Shown here one piece after another: positions 38,001 through 48,232 of a DNA stretch of 64,000 nt (the first letter of the stretch is position 1; each line of letters begins with the position of its first letter). This DNA comes from Dimorphilus gyrociliatus. Taxonomy: Eukaryota > Annelida > Polychaeta > Dinophilidae. The stretch lies in the NCBI GenBank assembly GCA_904063045.1, contig CAJFCJ010000001.1, positions 2,177,501-2,241,500 of the forward strand, in the 5' to 3' direction. The position numbers and the translations under genes are program-made. The notes beneath the pieces were generated by a model. The model had not been told where the DNA came from. It saw nothing but the letters and a program-made list of their open reading frames with translations, and did not search any database.

Positions 38001-40656
38001 TCTTTACATGTATCACATCTTCTACCGATAACATTTGTTTTGCATTGGCATTGACCTTGTAAAAACATTAATCTTTCAGTTGTTTAACATATGAAATATA
38101 ATATACAATGAAACTTACCTGTTTTAACTTCACACGAATATCCACTACTTGCGACAGATCCTTCTTGACTACAATTACAAGCTAAGAAGATGTGATTTTT
38201 CAGATTAATTGTTTCCTAGAAGAAAGTAAATAATACTTACGAATGCACCATCTACTGCAATTATAGGCTGATATTTTTTAATAAAAATGGAAAGAATTAA
38301 TATAAGTATTTTAAACTCCTATTTGAATATATTGTAAAATCTTACTAATCATTTTCGATCCTTCGAAACCTTCACAAGTTGAATCGCCCAAATTGATGCT
38401 TCCGTTTCTGATCAGTTTAATGTCGGGATTGACGTAATAATTTTTAACGCATAATTCACATTTATCTCCTGTCGTTTCAAATTTGCAATTTTTACAAACA
38501 CCATATTTTTTATCCGGATCGTACGAACACGAATCTGCGTGTTCATTACAACCGCAGTCAATACATTCATTAGCCTGACTTTTTGCGCCAATTTTCCATG
38601 GTCTATTATTAAAAAGCGGTTTGCAAACCTCACAATTACTGCCCATAGTGTTATGAGCACATTTACATTGATCTTTCAAAGGACCTTCACATACATCGGA
38701 GTGACCAAAGCAACTACAATGACCAATCATTTCTAAATCGGCAATTGCGTAATAAGACGCTTTTGGTTCATCAATTTTTGATGGCTTGATTAGTCTTATT
38801 CTAATTGATGTTCCCGTGAAATGCTCTTGTAACATGACATTAGTTGCAAATTCATCTCCATATTCATAACCGGGGTTGTACTCTACTTGCTCAAGCCCTC
38901 TTCCCCAATTAGTGATAGTTCTCTTATCACCTCCAAAATATTCCTCCCTACATACAGGAATTTGAGCTTCGAACTGAGGTCCATTAACTACCTCTTCCTT
39001 CTTAAAACCATCTTTTTCAGGACAGAGATTGCTACACGAATCCGCATAACATCTTAAAGGCTCCCATCCCTTTTCTTTTGTTCGTAATATTTCAAGGATG
39101 GTACCCTTAGGTCTCATATCATATTTTTCCCCTTTTTGGGCTTGACTAACGCCAGGACTAACAAATATTCCTCTTATTTTTCGAATCAGAAATCTATTGG
39201 TTAAGTTGAGAATAATAAGTTGCTCTTCAGCAATTCCGCCTCCAATCTGATCATGATATTTGAATAATATTATAAAATACTGTGCCTTTATTATATAAGC
39301 TAAATGACGAAATGAAAGAGGCAGCTAACCTAAATACAGTATATATATATACAGTATATATATATATATATATATATATTGTATATACATATAGTGGCAG
39401 ATGTGCTGACTGCCACAAATGCTCTGTTTATATATGAAAAGAGTTAACAGTACAAAATATCTATATAGAGTTTATATTGCAAAAGTATCCTGAATATGAT
39501 GATGAATATTAGTCAAAAATATTTATAATATTGATTATCAATATACACAATATAACTTTATTCATTAAATGTATATTCATTTGTTTTATATAGATTTTTT
39601 ATTCGTAATATTTGGTCCGTATAGGATAGGCTAAGCAATTCATCTATATGTAAATACTCTTCCTTTCTTAATGTGAACAAAAAGAAATCATTGAAAAATT
39701 GATTATTTTTTAAATATAGATTTGAATATATATATATATATGTATATTGATGTAGAAAATTTAAATAAATAATTAATAATGAGGGGCGAATGATTGGCCT
39801 TGTGAATATAAATACATTATTATTATTCATAGTTAATTAATTAGTTTATTTATAAATAAAAGTAGCAAAAATCTATGTACAATGAATACTATACACACAT
39901 ATATTGTATATATCTCTTGCGTATTGAAATTTATATAATGTCTATTCATGTTAAATTATCCAACAGTTTTTGTTTGAAATTCAATTAAATGAGAGTCTAA
40001 AATTATAAGTATTCTCTACTTCTTATGCTTCTTTCTTATCCTTAATTCAATTTATTTTTAAACATCTGGCGGTCGTTTTTATAGTTGTAACTATATTTAT
40101 CTATAAATTTCTTTATGACTAAGATATAATGACGTAATTGTATTCCTATTTTAATACTATCGCCTAAATATTTTCATGATAGTTTTACGAGATATTATAA
40201 ACTTTATATATGGAAATAAATAAGAGAGAAAGGAAGAACAATCATTTATCTTTTTATATCCTCCTTTGTTAAGCATTCATCATGCAATCTATTTAAATAG
40301 AAAAATGAAGTACGTACCTTAAGACTATTTCTACTTTGCCAATATGTATTTAACATGGGACTATCGAAGGTTATGTCTAAAATTTTATCATTCTTCCTAT
40401 CGTACATATCCTTTTTTTCATGAAGATTATCCGTACCGTTACAGAAAAGGTCGTTCGCGTAATTTGCTGTAGCTGGATTATTCCAGTAAGGTTTTAGCGG
40501 CTCTTCGCTACAAGTAGATGATACTGTTACATCACCACTTATCATTAAGTTCCTCAATGGAGGATGACAATCCTTTGTTGGCGAGCACACTTGATTAGTT
40601 TTATGAAATAAGCCTATTAGAAGAAAAACTACAGAGGGAAATAATTGGTAAAACAT
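32016..40656 (-). CDS. laminin chain with alpha-like short arm, coiled coil and no LG domains
   Basis: Eighteen exons (minus strand): 40656-40318, 39246-38346, 38267-38241, 38181-38119, 38055-37054, 36994-36205, 36147-35874, 35797-35675, 35621-35268, 35204-34998, 34932-34770, 34710-34417, 34350-34210, 34143-33976, 33910-32857, 32802-32484, 32391-32229, 32155-32016; 2173 residues, phases consistent. Domains: signal peptide; LN domain to about 289 (self-assembly of basement-membrane networks); EGF-like LE repeats (CxCxGH...); a domain IV of the beta/alpha type at about 575-775 (YFSPQLDYY, IRYKS); more LE repeats; a laminin IV type A domain at about 1010-1210 (SAYGRTFKF, FTLHEDYW); a third LE block; then about 560 residues of cysteine-free heptad-like coil ending YNQQSAVCTH. 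The order LN-LE-IVB-LE-IVA-LE is that of alpha-3/5-type short arms, but alpha chains end in five LG domains, whereas a cysteine near the C-terminus is a beta/gamma feature. Sequence after domain IVA is strongly gamma-like. The donor of exon 5 (GTCTGT) is the weakest boundary. Confidence 0.85.
39338..39394. repeat. TA-rich microsatellite with TACAGTATA units
   Basis: Lies in the first intron of the laminin gene; built from (TA)n interrupted by CAG. Confidence 0.85.
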
Positions 40657-41321
40657 TATTCACACTCTCCTGTAGCGGTTGAATTATTGACTGACTAACA
40701 TCTGCGTTATTTTATAATTGTGAACCCGTTTAAAAATATTGATTGTTTTCTATTGATGGTGTTAAGTTATTTAAAAAGGATCTTTCGTGAATGATCATAC
40801 GTTAACTAATGCTACTTTTTTATACAAAACGACTTCTAATAAAAGTTATACACTATATAACATGAATCATTCAAAAAAGAGCTAAAAGGAAAGTAACAAA
40901 ATCATAAAAACAGTTTTTATCCTGATTATACTCTTTTTTTTTACCTTTTTTTTAAATATATATAATTCATTGATCTAGTTATATATATTTTAAATTCAAT
41001 ATAATAGATTACATTGAGTAAAAGATAGTAAAAGATCTAAGAGTCTCTGCATCTCAGATTTATGTATGTTGGAAGAGAAAAGATCCCTTTGCTATAATAA
41101 AATTCGCATATGATCCGGAATTTGTTACACCCGAATTTTCTGGCCTTGCTTGCAACTGCAATAAATTGCGAAAGTCCGTATTGTTATTATGAACGCCATC
41201 TACATTTGATTAATCTCCACTTGAGTTTAAAGTAGGATATCAGATGTATTCAAGTGTTATTAATATTTTAAGTGTTTCTTTACTAAAGAAGAGTAATCAT
41301 AGCATATTTTATACGTATATA

Positions 41322-41361
<40 letters not shown>

Positions 41362-41904
41362 GAAAGAAAATAATAATAAGTACACTCTTGAAAGTGTACT
41401 TAAATAGAAAAAGTGGAATGATTTTCTCGTAAGGTGTCTCCACTGTAAAACATCAAATTTAACAACTAGTATCAAGCCTCCTCTTCATTGATCGTTTACC
41501 AATGGATAGCTTCAGGAGAGCAAAGAGCAAAATTTTCTGTTCTTAATCCATTAAAGTATACATAAACGTATTTTGTGTATATTAATTAGTAAATAATGAA
41601 TATTTATAGACGGTATATTGTTTTTTCCATTGTAATTATGAAGATGGAATACTAAGAGGAATAGCTCTTTCTGCAACTTTCATCTTGTCAATCTAAAATT
41701 TCCATTGTCATAAGTAAGTTATACGTATAAGGTACATATACTGTATAATATGAATATTTGCAGTAGACATATAAAATATAACATATTTTATAGTCTACTT
41801 TTAACAGTATAATAGTCCGTTTTGCAGGAGCTAAATCCAGTTTGTACAGTAATACATCAAAACATAGAAATAAACAACAAATGGTATATACATACATATA
41901 TACT
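40657..41904. other. intergenic region with laminin promoter side
   Basis: Upstream of the laminin gene and downstream of the minus-strand gene starting at 43599. It contains a (TA)n tract (41325-41358) and no supported exon. Confidence 0.5.
41325..41358. repeat. (TA)n microsatellite
   Basis: Perfect TA tract in intergenic DNA. Confidence 0.9.
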
Positions 41905-43599
41905 TTAATAGGGTGATATTACATTATTATACATACCATAGTTATAGTTTTCTGTTGGATAATGTTGAAAGGTTGACCGTTGTATTGTTTGTTGTGTTGG
42001 GCGTGACATACCACAACTATTTATGTGAAACAGTTTACTAGTACAACAATACGGTTCATTCAATACATACATATCAAAGCAGTTGGCGTTGTTGTGACAG
42101 TTTGACTGATTCATACATGGAAAATGATTTACTTTGTTTAAAAAACAGTTTTGATGACAATTCATAGGAAAACTTGAATGGTGTACATACATTTTACTTT
42201 TATCGGGCTGGGGACAATTTCGACTCATAGATAGTCTTAGTGGTCTGCTAGTTGGTGAAATTCTATCCCTTAACTTATAAATTCTATTTAACATATAACT
42301 GTAATTAAGATCTTGAGTGAGTTGATTATCACATTGAATAGATTTATCATTTGGAGCAGCAGATGTAGTGTACTTCAGAGATTGTGGAAAATCATCTTTC
42401 AACGATTCCTTTTCCAGTTGCTCCTCTTTGTCGATGGTTTTCAGTGTTGATAAAATTTTATTAGGACCTTTATCAATATGGAAATTATTGGAATTTGCAT
42501 GTGTGTCAAAAACATTTTGCTGATCTTTATTATCGTTACTCTCATTTAATATATGATCTCTTTCGTTAATTGTATTGTCTTCTTTTATTTCACATTCTTT
42601 TGAAGTATTTAACGTTGATGGGAATTTCTCATTTGCAGTAAGACTTTCTTTAAAATGTTGGACTTTTCCATCTGTGTTATAAAACCTTTGAAGAGTAGAA
42701 TCTATGCTATTCTCTCGAAAAGAATGCCTATTTGAACCAACTTCTGGACTATCCGGAGTTGGAACTTGAACTGAATGTAAATTTTGATTCGTTTTTAAAT
42801 AGCTTTTCATATCATTCCATTTATAAATAGAATTTTCGTTTCTATTGCGACCGATCGGTCGCTCAATAGACGATTCTACTCCATACCCAGCTTCTTTACG
42901 TAACTGTTTTACCCTTCTCGAACGAAGAGAATTTGGAGACTGTCTATATTTACTAATTTTAGAATCGGAAGCCAAATGAAAGCTATTTGCTGATTTGTTC
43001 AAACTTCTTCCGTCTTTCATTTTTTTCTGCCATACTCCTGATTTTCTGCTTTTACGATTATTCTCCGACAAATTCATTAAAGCATTAACATCCGCCTTTA
43101 GCCGATTAGCATTCGCTGTTACATTCGTTGTAGGTGAAGAAACTAATATATATATATTATTTTAATGTTATTTTGAAAGAATATTTGATATATTACAACC
43201 TCGATGAATTCGTAATACATCACTCCTAGTTTCTTCATTTATACAGTATTCTGTTGATGGAATCTTTCTATTATTCACCGTCTTATCATCTTTATTCCTT
43301 CTGAAAGCGTTAATTACCTGTCTGTATTTATTCATCTTCTTTGTCTGCTTGCTTTTTCTCTTAATATCTTCAAGATTATTATTAAAATTTGTTTTTTCGT
43401 ACATTAAATTAAACCCATCATTTTTGTCTGTTAACTTGCCAAAGTCTTTAATTTTTTCAACATTTTTATCCTGTTTACATAATTTCGATACTAAACAAGG
43501 AAATAGGATAAATATGATAAAATGGATAAAAAGAACTATTATAATTAACGATATAAACTCATAATCGCTATCCGTTAAACTTTCAATATTTTCATTCAT
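41905..43599 (-). CDS. single-pass membrane protein with long polar cytoplasmic tail, unrecognised
   Basis: Two exons, 43599-43200 and 43142-41905, joined in phase by a 57-base GT-AG intron, encode 545 residues. A short acidic N-terminus (MNENIESLTDSDYE) precedes one hydrophobic helix (about residues 16-37, FISLIIIVLFIHFIIFILF). The remainder is polar, rich in Asn, Ser, Lys and Arg, with basic patches (KRKSKQTKKMNK, SRRVKQLRKE) and a Cys/His/Tyr-rich end (NCHQNCF, NCHNNANCF, YCCTS). By the positive-inside rule the long tail is cytoplasmic, perhaps an adaptor or scaffold. I recognise no domain. The second-exon ATG at 43077 could in principle start a shorter soluble form of 390 residues. Confidence 0.6.
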
Positions 43600-43959
43600 A
43601 ATTCTTTAATTCTTCTTTACAATTATTTTAAAATTCTTTAGTGATGTTTTTTCTTTATAAATATAAAACTAATGATACTAAAGTCGCATTATATCAGTTA
43701 TTAGTATACTAAACTCATTTGCACCAATATAAGACATTTTATGGATGTGATTCAAGATCACCCTCATTATTGTTAGACGCAATTGCTACTTGCTTTTCAA
43801 CCATAACTTCGATTGCAGTATAGTAAATATAATATAGTGTAGCTATGATAAGAGGGACGATGACGCTGACATACTAATACCAACTGAATATAGAACTTTA
43901 ACAACTAACATATTAAAATCGGTACCGAATCACTTTATTGCAGGATACACAACTTTCTC
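43600..43959. other. intergenic region
   Basis: AT-rich region upstream of the minus-strand gene; nothing recognisable before the LicD-like relic. Confidence 0.5.
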
Positions 43960-44350
43960 AAAGTTTTATCACATGGTTTTATCGCGTGGCCAATGGTTGA
44001 TATTGTGTTTTATGAAACTTGGAATTCAACCCACATTCTTCACAGAGGTGTTTCAAAACATTTCTTTCCTATTAAGGAGATATTCCCAACAAGATATCGT
44101 CCATATTGGAATTGGCTACCACCTGTTCCATTTAATTCTGAAAACATTGTATTATAAACATATAATACTTCACTTTCTCTTTGTGATAGTACAGCATGGA
44201 GTCACAAGAATCAGAGTATCCTTCACAAACATCCTAGGGTTATTCAATGTTCAGACTTATACCCTCACTTTCCATTCACATTTAAAGTTCAAGAAGGGCT
44301 ATCTTGCATAGAAAATTTACAGAAAAATGGAAAAATTCTCCGGAGTTTTT
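43960..44350 (+). pseudogene. LicD/fukutin-like transferase, 5'-truncated and stop-interrupted relic
   Basis: The frame beginning at 43987 reads WPMVDIVFYETWNSTHILHR, then WNWLPPVP, SENIVL, a TAA stop at 44155-44157, then TYNTSLSLCDSTAWSHKNQ, ILHKHP, CSDLYPHFPF. This runs collinear with the last third of the intact gene at 45033-46016 (WPMVDIIFYETVNSTHILHR, WNWILPVP, TYKTKLSTCQDTIWNH, VLHEHP). The upstream two thirds, including the acidic DDDAD site, are missing. No frameshift is visible, only the nonsense codon, so the duplicate is not very old. Confidence 0.85.
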
Positions 44351-44419
44351 TTTTTAATAAAACAAGCTAATTAAACTGTTTAATATTTTCATATTTTCGT
44401 AAAAAAACTTGCATTCTAT

Positions 44420-44794
44420 CTAAAAAATAAACGTATTATTTAAATCGTTATTATTATTATATAGTGTCTTTAAATATGTTATAGGCTTAAGGGCTTTTTC
44501 TAAAGGGAAACTCCAATACATATTGTACAAAATAACATTAAATGTACAAATGCGTAAATGTACGAGTGTATGAGTGCTACTGGATCTGTCACAGCTCGTA
44601 TTCCTTGGGTACCGATTGCCGTTTCGCGAACCACAGGTTCGTACATCCCGGCATCGTCTCTCAATCTCCATGTCGCGCCGTCCCCATTTAAGCCAACTAT
44701 ACAAACGAACAATCGTCGAGATGAGCAGTGTAAGCGCCTGGACAGGGAGGTCGGGAGCACTATCTGAACACAATATAAAACACAGGAGAGCCAT
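44420..44794 (-). CDS. uncertain small ORF in a GC-rich island; possible secreted peptide precursor
   Basis: A 124-codon frame starts MALLCFILCSDSA and contains LYSWLKW followed by GRR, which would be an amidation plus dibasic cleavage site in a neuropeptide precursor, then a segment with spaced cysteines (RRCRDVRTC, TSC). The stretch 44545-44765 is more GC-rich than its surroundings and is open in several frames on both strands, so an open frame here is weak evidence. The hydrophobic start is short for a signal peptide. I cannot name a family. Confidence 0.2.
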   Translation of the reverse strand: MALLCFILCSDSAPDLPVQALTLLISTIVRLYSWLKWGRRDMEIERRCRDVRTCGSRNGNRYPRNTSCDRSSSTHTLVHLRICTFNVILYNMYWSFPLEKALKPITYLKTLYNNNNDLNNTFIF

Positions 44795-45032
44795 TATTTT
44801 ATAGATGTCACGTTGAACAGATCTTAATAAATTAAAGACGGATAGCCAATAAAGAATATCCGTATATACAAGTCAAAATCGTAGAACACGACATTTTGTA
44901 CACAAATTTCTTGCTTTATTTAAATAGCTGTCTATATTAACTTAAAAAAAAGAATCAATTGAAAAAACTTGCTATTAAACAAAATGCAATTTTCACTGTC
45001 TATTTGAAAGGAAATAATTGAAAGACTAATAA

Positions 45033-46016
45033 ATGGAAAAATTGGATTATAGAAATTACAATTATGTTATAAAAGTACTATGTCTTTTAATTGTTTCATC
45101 TAGTGGATTATTAATTGTTCATATACCTTTAAAGAGGTTTTTGACAGAGGAAGCACATATACCGAAATATATGAATAAATTCAACAATTTTAAATTTTCG
45201 GCCATTAAGAATGGTAATTCAATAGATCTGAATTCGAAATATTTTAAAACTTTTAGTTTTAATGATATTTTCAAATATTGGTTCGTTCCTAAGAAACTGA
45301 AAGATTCCTCTTTCCGAAAAGATGAATTTAAACCTGTTTTTAATAAAACAACATTCAGATGGTATTACGAACTGTTAGATATACTATTTCACACTTTAAC
45401 TAAACAAAAAATACAGTATTTATTGTATTCTGGAACAATGATTGGTTCTCTTCGACATCATGGACAAGTACCTTGGGATGATGATGCAGATATATTTATT
45501 GCACAGGAAAATCGGAAAAAAACTATAAATATCTTAGAATCAATACCAAATTATATTGCTCCCCGTCATGGAAATTTAAATAAATTTTATAATATAGAAC
45601 AGAGTCTATCTGTTCCTGGTTATTCAAAGAGAAAATGTGGCTGGCCTATGGTTGATATAATCTTCTACGAAACTGTTAACAGTACTCATATTTTGCATAG
45701 AGGAGCATCATTACATTTTTATAAGAAAAAACATCTATTTCCTCCAAGATATAGAGTATTTTGGAATTGGATATTACCAGTACCAAGAAAAGTTGAAAGT
45801 ATAGTTGAAAAAACATATAAAACAAAATTATCTACTTGTCAGGATACAATATGGAATCATAGGAAACAAAATGTTCTACATGAACATCCGAAAGAAGTTA
45901 ATTGTTCAAAACTGGAGCAATTCTTTCCATTTGTTCATAAAGTATTGAAGAATAAGGAATGCCGAGAAATCTTAGTTAAAGATCAGAGAATTTTACGGGA
46001 TATTCCATGTTATTAA
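45033..46016 (+). CDS. LicD/fukutin-related-type phosphotransferase-like membrane protein
   Basis: A single exon encodes 327 residues. A type II membrane anchor (about residues 9-30, VIKVLCLLIVSSSGLLIVHI) would place the rest in the Golgi lumen. The LicD-family core is present: YLLYSGTMIGSLRHHGQVPWDDDADIFI holds the conserved G-x-x-x-G-x-x-R-H segment and the acidic DDDAD site used for metal and nucleotide-sugar or CDP-alcohol binding. WPMVDIIFYE and a C-terminal region with conserved cysteines follow. Family members (LicD, fukutin, FKRP) transfer phosphorylcholine or ribitol phosphate to glycans; the acceptor here is unknown. It neighbours a membrane sulfotransferase on the same strand and a broken copy of itself upstream, so the locus may serve glycan modification. 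Confidence 0.88.
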   Translation: MEKLDYRNYNYVIKVLCLLIVSSSGLLIVHIPLKRFLTEEAHIPKYMNKFNNFKFSAIKNGNSIDLNSKYFKTFSFNDIFKYWFVPKKLKDSSFRKDEFKPVFNKTTFRWYYELLDILFHTLTKQKIQYLLYSGTMIGSLRHHGQVPWDDDADIFIAQENRKKTINILESIPNYIAPRHGNLNKFYNIEQSLSVPGYSKRKCGWPMVDIIFYETVNSTHILHRGASLHFYKKKHLFPPRYRVFWNWILPVPRKVESIVEKTYKTKLSTCQDTIWNHRKQNVLHEHPKEVNCSKLEQFFPFVHKVLKNKECREILVKDQRILRDIPCY

Positions 46017-46374
46017 TTTATTTTTATGCGAAAAAAGTAAGTAATTTGCAGTCTAAATATTAATGTTAAAAGAAGAGAGGGAGAGAGAGTTTAATTTATG
46101 CTAATCCTTTTAAGATAATAAACTAAAGATTAGTAATTATCGTTTAAATATTTTTTGCAGATATTAAATCATCTACTGTATAATCTTATCTATTTTTGAC
46201 AATAAAAATCATCATTATTGACCTGATGGTCTTATAAATCTGTCAGACAGTGTTAAGCCTATATTTATAAGTATACCTAATATAGAACAAAGTTCAGTTA
46301 TGATATGGGCCAAAGTTATAGTACTTTCTTGTACGATTTCGTCAGTCAACAGTTGACAATAAGACAGGAGAGAG
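46017..46374. other. short intergenic region
   Basis: AT-rich spacer between the LicD-like and sulfotransferase genes with a short (GA)n run near 46074-46090. Confidence 0.5.
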
Positions 46375-47649
46375 ATGGAAGCGAAAAAACCATATCTCTT
46401 CGTATTTATTGTATACATAGCAAACCTCTTAGGTTCAATATATTATTACATTTTTGGGAGAAACTTCTATAGCTTCAATGTCGGTTATATTCTTAATTCG
46501 TTAACTGCTGAAGAAAAGGAATATGTTATGAATGATAATGTCATATTAGAAAATCTTAATAGAATATCTGTTGATTTGGCTGCTGTAAAGAAGCCTTTGT
46601 CTTTCAGTGGTGAATATTTCATGACTAGAGGATTTATTGAACAGATCAAGAACAGAGTTGCATTTGAAAATTATTTGAAGCAAAATCCCGACATATTAAA
46701 TGTTAAAATAAAGGATCCTGTATTTTTTATTACATTACCAAGGACGGGAAGCACCTTTCTTCACTGTTTATTGAAAGAGGATCCATCTTGGTTCGCTCCT
46801 CGCATATGGATGCAAAAGAGCCATTTTCCTTCACCCTCTAATCCATATTCTGAAAAGGATATGGAAATAATTAACAAAAATAGAGATGAAGTTATATATT
46901 TTCAATCTCTAACTGACTGGAATGTATTATCTAAAGCTCACCTTGTAAGCGAAAGAGATCCAGAAGATCTTCTCATACAACTTGAACCACTTGGAATAAA
47001 TGCAGCCGCTTCTTGGTTGTTTGGTATGGAAGATTATAATAAATTCATAGCAACACTTCCATTAGAAAAATGGTCAGAAGTTATGAAGAAGTTGAAAGTA
47101 ATGTTTCAGTGTTTAATGAAGAACTATCCCAGCACAAGATTATTGTCAATGAGCCACATTTTCTGTGTAAATGTAGAATCTATTTACGAAACTTTTCCAG
47201 ACGCAAAATTTGTTATTATTCATAGAGATCCTGTAAAATCCGTATCATCTCTTTCATCACTGGTTAGGTCTCTTCGTAAACTATGGTATAATGGTGAAAC
47301 TGAAAAAGAAAGTTACTCATATTTCACTAGAATTAATGGGGAGATTTCTTATCAAATGGACAAATATCTAAAATTTAGGACAAAAATGGAAGAAATGGGA
47401 AAATCCGACTTATTTGTTGATGTTTCATTTAAAAACTTGGTAAAAGATCCTATTGCTTGTGTACAAGATCTTTACGGAAAATTGGGAAAGAAATGGACGA
47501 AAGAAGCAGAAGAAAAATTGAAATACTTTATAGAAAATCAAACTGAACATAAGACAGCAAGTCATAAATATAAAATCACTGAAGATATGCAAAATTATAC
47601 AAAAGATCTATTTAAATCTTATTGCGAAAGATTTAAAGAGTTTTTATAA
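46375..47649 (+). CDS. membrane-anchored sulfotransferase (PAPS-dependent, Sulfotransfer_3-like)
   Basis: A single exon encodes 424 residues. An N-terminal hydrophobic anchor (about residues 6-28) is followed by the catalytic domain. The 5'-phosphosulfate-binding loop is visible as FFITLPRTGSTFLH (about residue 120) and the 3'-phosphate-binding segment as FVIIHRDPVKSVSSLSSL (about residue 280), the paired signature of PAPS-dependent sulfotransferases. Transfer of sulfate from PAPS to a carbohydrate, lipid or small hydroxyl acceptor is expected; the acceptor cannot be read from sequence. Start MEAKKPYL directly precedes the anchor. Confidence 0.9.
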   Translation: MEAKKPYLFVFIVYIANLLGSIYYYIFGRNFYSFNVGYILNSLTAEEKEYVMNDNVILENLNRISVDLAAVKKPLSFSGEYFMTRGFIEQIKNRVAFENYLKQNPDILNVKIKDPVFFITLPRTGSTFLHCLLKEDPSWFAPRIWMQKSHFPSPSNPYSEKDMEIINKNRDEVIYFQSLTDWNVLSKAHLVSERDPEDLLIQLEPLGINAAASWLFGMEDYNKFIATLPLEKWSEVMKKLKVMFQCLMKNYPSTRLLSMSHIFCVNVESIYETFPDAKFVIIHRDPVKSVSSLSSLVRSLRKLWYNGETEKESYSYFTRINGEISYQMDKYLKFRTKMEEMGKSDLFVDVSFKNLVKDPIACVQDLYGKLGKKWTKEAEEKLKYFIENQTEHKTASHKYKITEDMQNYTKDLFKSYCERFKEFL

Positions 47650-48232
47650 GATTAAAGAAAAACCTATAGAATTAATTATATAGCTTTTCTTCTTTGATAA
47701 ATGGTAAATTTTTGATTCTACAATAAAGATGAAAGGATAGAAACAGTTGAAAATATTTCTCAACTATCTTATCTTTTAGTAAAAAAGATTAAAAAATCTA
47801 TATTTACATCTTTTTGCTTTTTTTCTTACAATAAATTGTGCAATTTCTTTCAAATCTAATCGACCCTGTCAAGTTTATTATTTCTTAGTTTATCAGCTAA
47901 ACTGCTTACTTTCCAATTGAATTGATAATATAGTCTAGCATCTTTCTCTTATTGCTATTCTTTGTATTTTTCATTTTATCATCTCATAGCTGAGAAAGTA
48001 TATATAAAATATGATGAGAAAATCATAAATTGAAAACAAATTTTAAACATTCATACATAAAGAATCGCATTCTTCTCCATACAATTTGTAAAAGGGAAAG
48101 GATGGCATTGGATTATAAATATATAAAGCTATAAAATATATATCATATAACTAACTAGTTAATACGAACATTTAGGTAGAATAGTCACTGAATTGTTGAA
48201 GTAATTTCTTTATAGTATTTAATTTTAAATAA
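47650..48232. other. convergent intergenic region
   Basis: 3' regions of the sulfotransferase (+) and the first RING gene (-); AT-rich, nothing else seen. Confidence 0.5.

Noticed and set aside
39558-39830. Minus-strand open frame of 90 codons inside the first laminin intron
   Set aside because: It is low-complexity and rich in Asn, Tyr and Ile from TA repeats, has no splice phase that would join the LN halves, and the LN domain is continuous without it.
44500-44760. Alternative open frames on both strands in the GC-rich island
   Set aside because: Several overlapping frames are open only because stop codons are rare in GC-rich sequence; none has family similarity, so only the ATG-led minus-strand frame is noted, at low confidence.
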